Source: Pardosa pseudoannulata
Lineage: Eukaryota; Arthropoda; Arachnida; Araneae; Lycosidae
DNA: 64,000 nt
Reading direction: 5' to 3'
Assembly (NCBI GenBank): GCA_032207245.1
Contig: CM063502.1
Location: 138,132,498 to 138,196,497 of the forward strand
Shown here: positions 58,668-64,000 of the stretch, in pieces
How positions within the stretch are numbered: position 1 is the stretch's first letter
Layout of the letters: each line of letters begins with the position of its first letter
The notes under the pieces: generated by a model
Seen by the model: only the letters and a program-made list of their open reading frames with translations
Told to the model about the DNA's origin: nothing
The model's database searches: none
Translations under genes and position numbers: made by a program

Positions 58668-59269
58668 TGTATAAACACATTACACAGGTCAACAGTGGTT
58701 TTGGTGTCTGTGTATTTAGAGCTGTTTTTATATGAATTTGATGCCCTGAATTCCAATACACCATTAGATTTTGCCTAGTAGCTCGTATTTCTGAGATTTA
58801 CCATTTTGGTAAAACATACATTATACTATTGTAAGTTGAATCCATAGATCAAATAAAAAAAACTAAACATGGAAATATACTAATAATATATTATAATATT
58901 ATTAATATCTTGTACAAATATATTATTTATTAATATATTTGTATATTGTTAATATATTACACAAATATTATTGCATGCAAAGATAGAGGGGAAAAAGGAA
59001 TTGAGGAAATCAACTCAAATATTTATTATAATAATAAAAAATTAATCTTTAATTTATAACAATAATATATGGATAAAAGATGTATGAATACAATTAAATA
59101 TTTAATAATTTACCCAGAAACTAGTATAAATAGGCTCGTATGCCTTCCCCAACTGTATTTTGTTAAGGTGAGAAGAAGTATAGTTACTGAACACTTCGGA
59201 AGCTTCTTTTTCATGACAATCTGGAATGTGTTTTGGTACAGTCCCTTTTTAAACTCCAGCAGTATTCTG
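58668..59269. other. 3' flank with AATAAA, otherwise unrecognised
   Basis: Contains AATAAA at 58852-58857 and AT-rich DNA with TAATATATT runs near 58880-58970. Confidence 0.5.
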
Positions 59270-59910
59270 CCATTATGTGCATATCCCATCTTCCTTAATA
59301 GCAGATCTCCAGAATTTTAATATCCTGGTGAAATCTTTCACCTTATTCCTCACTGTTGTCTCCTAAATTTTCAGGAAAATCTTCTAAGTGGCTGTGTAAA
59401 TAGTGTACCTTAATACTCATATTGCATCAAAGGGATATGAAACTCTCAAGCATCTCACTTACCAGTTCAACATAGTTTTCAGCTTTGCATTTGCCCAGAA
59501 AATTTCTGACAACCACACCAAATGAGGTCCAGGCTTTTCGCACAGTCTCATTCATCGAATTTATGAAAACAGGATCCTTGATGAGTTGTCTTATCTGTTA
59601 GCCGTCAAATATTCCAGCTTTAATTTTTTCCATACTCAACTGGAGGGATTTTGCCCCTATATATGAAAAGCATGATCTGTTCTTATCAAGAGCCTTTACA
59701 AACTGCTTTATGAGGCCCAATTTGATATGCAGTGGAGGAAAGATGATTCTCTCTCATGCAACTAAGGGGTCATTGATGATATTCTTTTGACACATTTCAA
59801 ACTTTGCTTTGAGCCATCAACAAGTTGGTGCCAATCATCTGGAAAATATTCAGGAAGGCACATTTTTTCCATGAGTCCTCTAATTTCATGACAAAATACA
59901 AGATTATCTT
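59270..59910 (-). pseudogene. Degenerate member of a multicopy arthropod protein family
   Basis: The complement reads, across frames and stops: LVFCHEIRGLMEKM, DDWHQLVDGSKQSLK, then LHIKLGLIKQFVKALDKNRSCFSYI, MEKIKAGIFDG, QIRQLIKDPVFINSMNETVRKAWTSFGVVVRNFLG, CKAENYVELVSEMLESF, KVHYLHSHLEDFPENLGDNSEE and GERFHQDIK. I recognise this as a conserved unnamed protein with many copies in arthropod and some cnidarian genomes, probably of transposon origin. The middle part that normally follows SLK (a PLAH...GDLK...CLWDSR stretch) is deleted. No functional product. Confidence 0.75.
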
Positions 59911-60463
59911 CTTGAGAAAAATGGTAGCAAATACAAGTACAACAATCTACAACATAGTACGTTTTAGGTTAACTTTATAACATCTCTTTCCTTAACTCAA
60001 ATATTACATGAGGCTAATTTCTATCTACCCTGCACGACGACAAATTTCAAACTAAATTAAACTCAAAAAGTGTTTACTTTATTAGCTAAAAACGGTTTAC
60101 TCAACTCAAAAAGTATTTCAACTGTAGTTGAAGCGTTGAAGGTCACTTACATTACCGGATGTTTAGCCTATCTGGTGGATTTTCCCGGAGCTATATAGTT
60201 CACATTTCCTGTAGAACTGCACAATAAAAAACGCTTATCTAAAAAAGTAGAGCTGATAGAGAAAAACTGATTTCATTATTAGAATCAGCTTCCCAAACAT
60301 AGCAAAATCCTGTTTTAAAATCCTAAGCACCAAAACAAAATTTTTTTTTGTATACCTGTGTTATTGATAACTTTTAAATAATTTGCCTAATTGTAATAAA
60401 ATGTAGATGAATTTAAAGTTCTTTAGAAATACTTTAAAAGTATATAAATTTTTTAAATTAAGG
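59911..60463. other. Unrecognised DNA
   Basis: AT-rich. ACTCAAAAAGTGTTTACT and ACTCAAAAAGTATTTCAACT near 60060-60125 are a short local duplication. Confidence 0.45.
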
Positions 60464-61436
60464 ATACCGTATATTTCCGTGTTTTAGTCGAGAAATTTTA
60501 GGGCTTTATAAAGACCTAAAGTGGAAGGGGGTCGGCTTATATACAGGTCCATGGAACAGCTGGAATACTTGTATTTTTATGCAACATCTTTTGCTGTTGG
60601 CGACAAAAAGTTGCCAAATCGGCAAAAATTAACGAAACGGTAAAGTAAAGTAAAGTAAATAACAACAAAAAATGCATAACAACGAAAAGTAAGTGAAGCT
60701 TTTAAAAATTTTTAAATGAGAAAATAAAATTTAAAAATAAATTTTAAATGACTCTTATTTCTGTTATAATCGCTCCAAAACAACAGTACTATAATGGTAG
60801 CGGATTGGCTAATCTTCTAATAAACACAATTCTTTGTAACCAGGAAGCAATCAAGGAATTTCCAAACATAGCATATTTTTTCTTTTTTGATTTAAGCCTA
60901 TATGGCTTGAATTTAAGAAAATGTTATCTTTATATAGGGTTGCCAAAATTTAAACTTGTTAGCATTTAAGTAAAAACACCATTGGTTGCATGGTTTAGTG
61001 CCGCGATATCAAACTGTGCTCCGTGGTAGTAATCTAGATAAGTTAGTGTTAATTGTGAAATTAATTAAAATGTGTGAAGTTAATTAAAATTGAAAATAAA
61101 AGTCGTTTTTCCTCGCCACTTTCGAAACGGGCTAAGATATACTCTTGTATTTCTCTCGAAGTGCAACTGATCCTCTACCTTTGCGGTATTTAAATTGCAT
61201 GCTGTGTTGAAAAAGGTTTGAGAGGCATTCGTCTGGTGTTGTAATTTCAAGCAACTTTATTGGAAAATATTTCCCCCGCTTTACCTGCTTGGCAATATTT
61301 TTGGCTTCTTGGTGACATATTTGAACGTTTTAGAAACAGTTTTTTTTCATTTCGGCTGGTATATGAATGTTGAACTCTGGATAAATTTTTGAAGGAAAAT
61401 CTCACTCTTGGCTTATATTCGGAAAATTTACTGTAT
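60464..61436 (+). mobile_element. 973-bp TIR element (ATACCGTA family), best copy
   Basis: Left end ATACCGTATATTTCCGTG (60464-60481); the complement of the right end (61421-61436) reads ATACAGTAAATTTTCC. The left half carries GGTCGGCTTATATAC and a small frame at 60748-60969; the right half carries GTGGCGAGGAAAAACGAC. Half-copies occur at 42430-42880 and 17743-18205. No recognisable transposase, so probably non-autonomous. Superfamily unknown. Confidence 0.75.
60748..60969 (+). other. Small conserved reading frame inside the TIR element
   Basis: A 73-codon frame. Its first 34 codons (MTLISVIIAPKQQYYNG, LANLLINTILCNQEA) closely match the frame at 42639-42442 on the minus strand (MTFICVIIAPKQQYYNG, ANLLINTILCNPEA), including the start codon. 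The tails diverge. It may be shared ancestry without coding function; I do not call a gene. Confidence 0.4.
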
Positions 61437-61584
61437 TAATTTATGGAGTTGCATGAATTTTTTCGAAGAGCTTTAACAGTAACATCTCTTGGCAATCAGA
61501 AGCATTAAAATTTGTTTCAGTAATATTTAAAGCTATATAGGTTTTACAAAAAATGTTGGTTGTAGAAAATTTATGATTGTGTAT

Positions 61585-61795
61585 TTTAACTTATCCACTG
61601 ACCACTCTCTCTGCTCTCAAAGCAGTCACACCCCTTTTGTTAATTCTAGATGGAATTTGTTATACCATTCAAAAGCTGCCCGTTTAAAAGTTGTTAGACT
61701 ACTTTTATGTTATTTTCCCTGCAAGGTAAAGGAGTTCCGTGACACAAAGTTGCTTTTTTAAAAATTATAATCGTTTTGTAATAGTTCTTTTTCTC
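61585..61795 (+). mobile_element. Truncated copy of the 63182-63511 element
   Basis: TTAACTTATCCACTGACC corresponds to the left end TTAACCCATCCACTGGCC at 63182. The two share AAAGCAGTCACACCCCTTTT-like and CCCTGCAAGGTAAAGGAGTT (perfect) segments in the same order. The right end is missing. Confidence 0.65.
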
Positions 61796-63181
61796 AGAAA
61801 TGTTTCTAATATATTATAAACACAAAGAATGGTACAAATTTAAAAAAATGAAATTGTCAAAAATTAACTTTAAAATTTAAATGCATTTTATATTTAACTC
61901 AGAAATAAAGAGCTGTTTTAAAATGACATTTTTAAAAATTTTTATATAGAAAAAAGATAAATACATTTGACTTTGGAATTTTTAAAAATAAAAATCATAA
62001 ATTCTTTAATAATTCATAAAATAAAAAAAATGGCTAAATTTGAGAATTTTTTTTGCCTTTTAGTTAATATTAAAAAAATATATATTGCTTTTAATTATAA
62101 AAATCCTCAGCATAAATTAAAAAATATCTGCTCATAATTTTATATATGCAGTTTAAATAGAATTTGAGATAAATCACAACCTAGGACATATACATAATTC
62201 TTATGTCTTGGATTCCCCAAACTAATCTGGAAAAGATAAATAAGAATGTGTGATTTGTAAGGAATTTTCTCACAGAAATGTACAAAGGTGAAGTAAAATA
62301 GAGGGCAAGCAATAATTAAGTAGAATATTATATATAAAAAGTAGGTTTTATGTAATGGAACACAAAAACAGCTCTTAACCAGAATTTAGTGTGTATTCTT
62401 GGGAGGAGGAGAGAGAATAATATTTCACCGGGCCCAGTTTCAGCCTCCCCCACCCATAACTTTCCTTAATTTTTAACTAAAACAACATAAATAACTAAAA
62501 GTATAAAATATATATAACATTTTATAATATTTATTAATATTATATAGTGTTATAATATATAACAGTACTAATTGTATTAAAATTATATAGAACTTAATGC
62601 AATATTTTTTACAAGGTATTACAAAGATTTTTTATTTCTTATTATTAACTATTAACTTTTAAGAGTTTACAGAGGTGACCTTTAAAAGGTCACCTATATA
62701 AACTCTTTGAAATTTAATGAAATTAGTTCATAAATATTACCTATGAACCTTATAAATGCAAAATGATTAAGATGTTTCTTTACAATCCTTAGGTTTGCAT
62801 TAGAGAATACAGTAGGAGGGATTGAGGGGGGTTAACTGACAAACCCACCGTCTTGTACAGCGGGATCATAATACTTTTTAAATTTTTAACTATATTGCAA
62901 GAACAATAAATAAGTGTTCCTAAAAAGTATAATAAATAAATAGCTTAACAATTTATAAGTGTTGTTTGAATGGACAATTTTGCTTGGGGTCATGTGTGAA
63001 AAAATCGAATTGCTAACTTTCCAGGTACATCAAGTTTAAATACATATATTTCAAAATAAATAAATAAATTAAGTGTAGTACTATCATTTATTGTAATTTT
63101 TAAATGTCAAAAACATAACTGAAAAAAACATTCATATTTCTCAAAAAAAAAAAAAAATATATAGAGAGAGAAAAAATATGT
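61796..63181. other. AT-rich DNA with one hairpin
   Basis: Hairpin at 62661-62707; otherwise unrecognised. Confidence 0.5.
62661..62707. repeat. Two-part palindrome
   Basis: Inner arms AGGTGACCTTT (62673-62683) and AAAGGTCACCT (62685-62695) around one base. Outer arms AAGAGTTTA (62661-62669) and TAAACTCTT (62699-62707). Only three-base bulges separate inner and outer stems. Confidence 0.9.
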
Positions 63182-63511
63182 TTAACCCATCCACTGGCCA
63201 CCCTCCTCATCTTTTTCTGTTTTAAAACAGTCACCCTTTTCGTAAATTCCAGACGGAACTTACCGTACCATACTAGAGTTGCCGGTTTAAAAGTTGTCAG
63301 GCTTACTTTTAAATTATTTTCCCTGCAAGGTAAAGGAGTTCCGTTACTCAAAATTAGTTTCTTTCATTTATTATCGCTTTGCAATATTTTATTTTAATTA
63401 AAAGTGTGCGATACGAGTTATAAGAGGGCGAACGTGAAGGGGTCGACAGGTCCGTTTTCGAACAGGAATTCGCTGTCGAACCCCCGTCGACGCGTCCGTT
63501 CAGTGGGTTAA
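63182..63511. mobile_element. piggyBac-like MITE
   Basis: About 330 bp starting TTAACCCATCCACTGG and ending CCGTTCAGTGGGTTAA: a TTAA at each edge and short CCCA..CACTG-type inverted ends, as in piggyBac-type elements. Right half GC-rich (GGGGTCGACAGGTCCG, CCCCCGTCGACGCG). No transposase. A truncated relative lies at 61585. Confidence 0.55.
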
Positions 63512-64000
63512 TAGGAGGTTTCCCTGTGAAACCACTGTCTGCTAAAGAGTTAGGCATGTATATATAGCTATCAACTAGTGATATATATAAAACTGGTCGA
63601 GTAATTGAGCAGGGAAACAGGAATTTTAAAAAAATTCAGAACTAAAAAAATACATAATTTAAGAAAATGTGTGTATATATATATTTAAACATACATACAC
63701 ATATATTGATATTTATATTTGCATATATAAATACATACATGCATGTTCATGCTCAATCCTGTATAATATATTTCAGTAAATAGTAAATGTATGAAACAGT
63801 TTGGAACAAAAATATTAAAATTAAGTAAATACATAAAACACTGAAATATTTGTTTCAAAATTGGGTTATAATTAAGTATATATTTTAAAAATATTTCATT
63901 TAATTAACTAAAAATCAATCTACAAAATCCTATTTGCACTAGCATCCAAGAGAGATAAAAATTTCAAGCAGTCAGCAAAAAAGCAACATGTGGGGTTGAT
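63512..64000. other. AT-rich DNA, nothing recognised
   Basis: Short (AT)n and (TA/CA) tracts near 63670-63735. No coding signal. Confidence 0.55.

Overview
This is an AT-rich eukaryotic nuclear window, almost certainly from an arthropod. Genes have short exons with GT-AG introns of up to 8 kb, microsatellites are mostly (AT)n, and DNA transposons and LTR/non-LTR retroelements are dense. A 100-base N run at 53366-53465 marks a scaffold join. The species cannot be named: the transposon families and a repetitive pseudogene at 59.3 kb fit insects or arachnids equally well. No operons, CRISPR arrays or prokaryotic signals are present.

Three host genes can be supported. (1) 1440-26063 (+) holds the last six coding exons of a CNOT9/Rcd-1-like subunit of the CCR4-NOT deadenylase complex. 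All exon phases join without error, its first exons lie upstream of the window, and its divergence suggests a paralog. (2) 32786-35974 (-) is an intact 1062-residue ARMC5-like protein (armadillo repeats plus C-terminal BTB, a CUL3 substrate-receptor architecture) with its coding region in one exon. A good acceptor at 36085 and a GTAAGT donor at 38931 suggest a non-coding first exon in a CpG-rich patch at about 38932-39310. (3) 53700-58667 (+) is a possible three-exon gene for a protein of about 74 residues that I do not recognise, downstream of a CRE/CCAAT/GC-box promoter beside the assembly gap.

Most other content is mobile DNA. 1-28 kb (CNOT9 introns and flank): a MITE; two tail-to-tail Tc1-like elements, one carrying a 14-bp minisatellite expanded inside its transposase and the other carrying a nested element with a further MITE; a pogo-like element; a tRNA-derived SINE; and a 5'-truncated Jockey/I-type non-LTR element. 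28.7-32.5 kb: a Gypsy-like LTR element without pol, with a perfect 677-bp tandem duplication. 36.3-37.6 kb: another Tc1 element in the proposed ARMC5 5'UTR intron. 40-48.7 kb (-): a BEL/Pao element apparently split by a Ty1/copia element and other insertions, then a decayed mariner. 53.7-64 kb: a young SINE with a perfect 14-bp target duplication and a foldback hairpin, a multicopy-family pseudogene, a 973-bp TIR element with partial copies at 17.7 and 42.4 kb, and piggyBac-like TTAA elements.

I found no convincing new multi-gene system. The items most worth a second look are the divergent CNOT9 copy, the CRE-promoter small gene, the transposase-born minisatellite, the foldback palindromes and the perfect 677-bp duplication. 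All positions and splice sites were read by eye.
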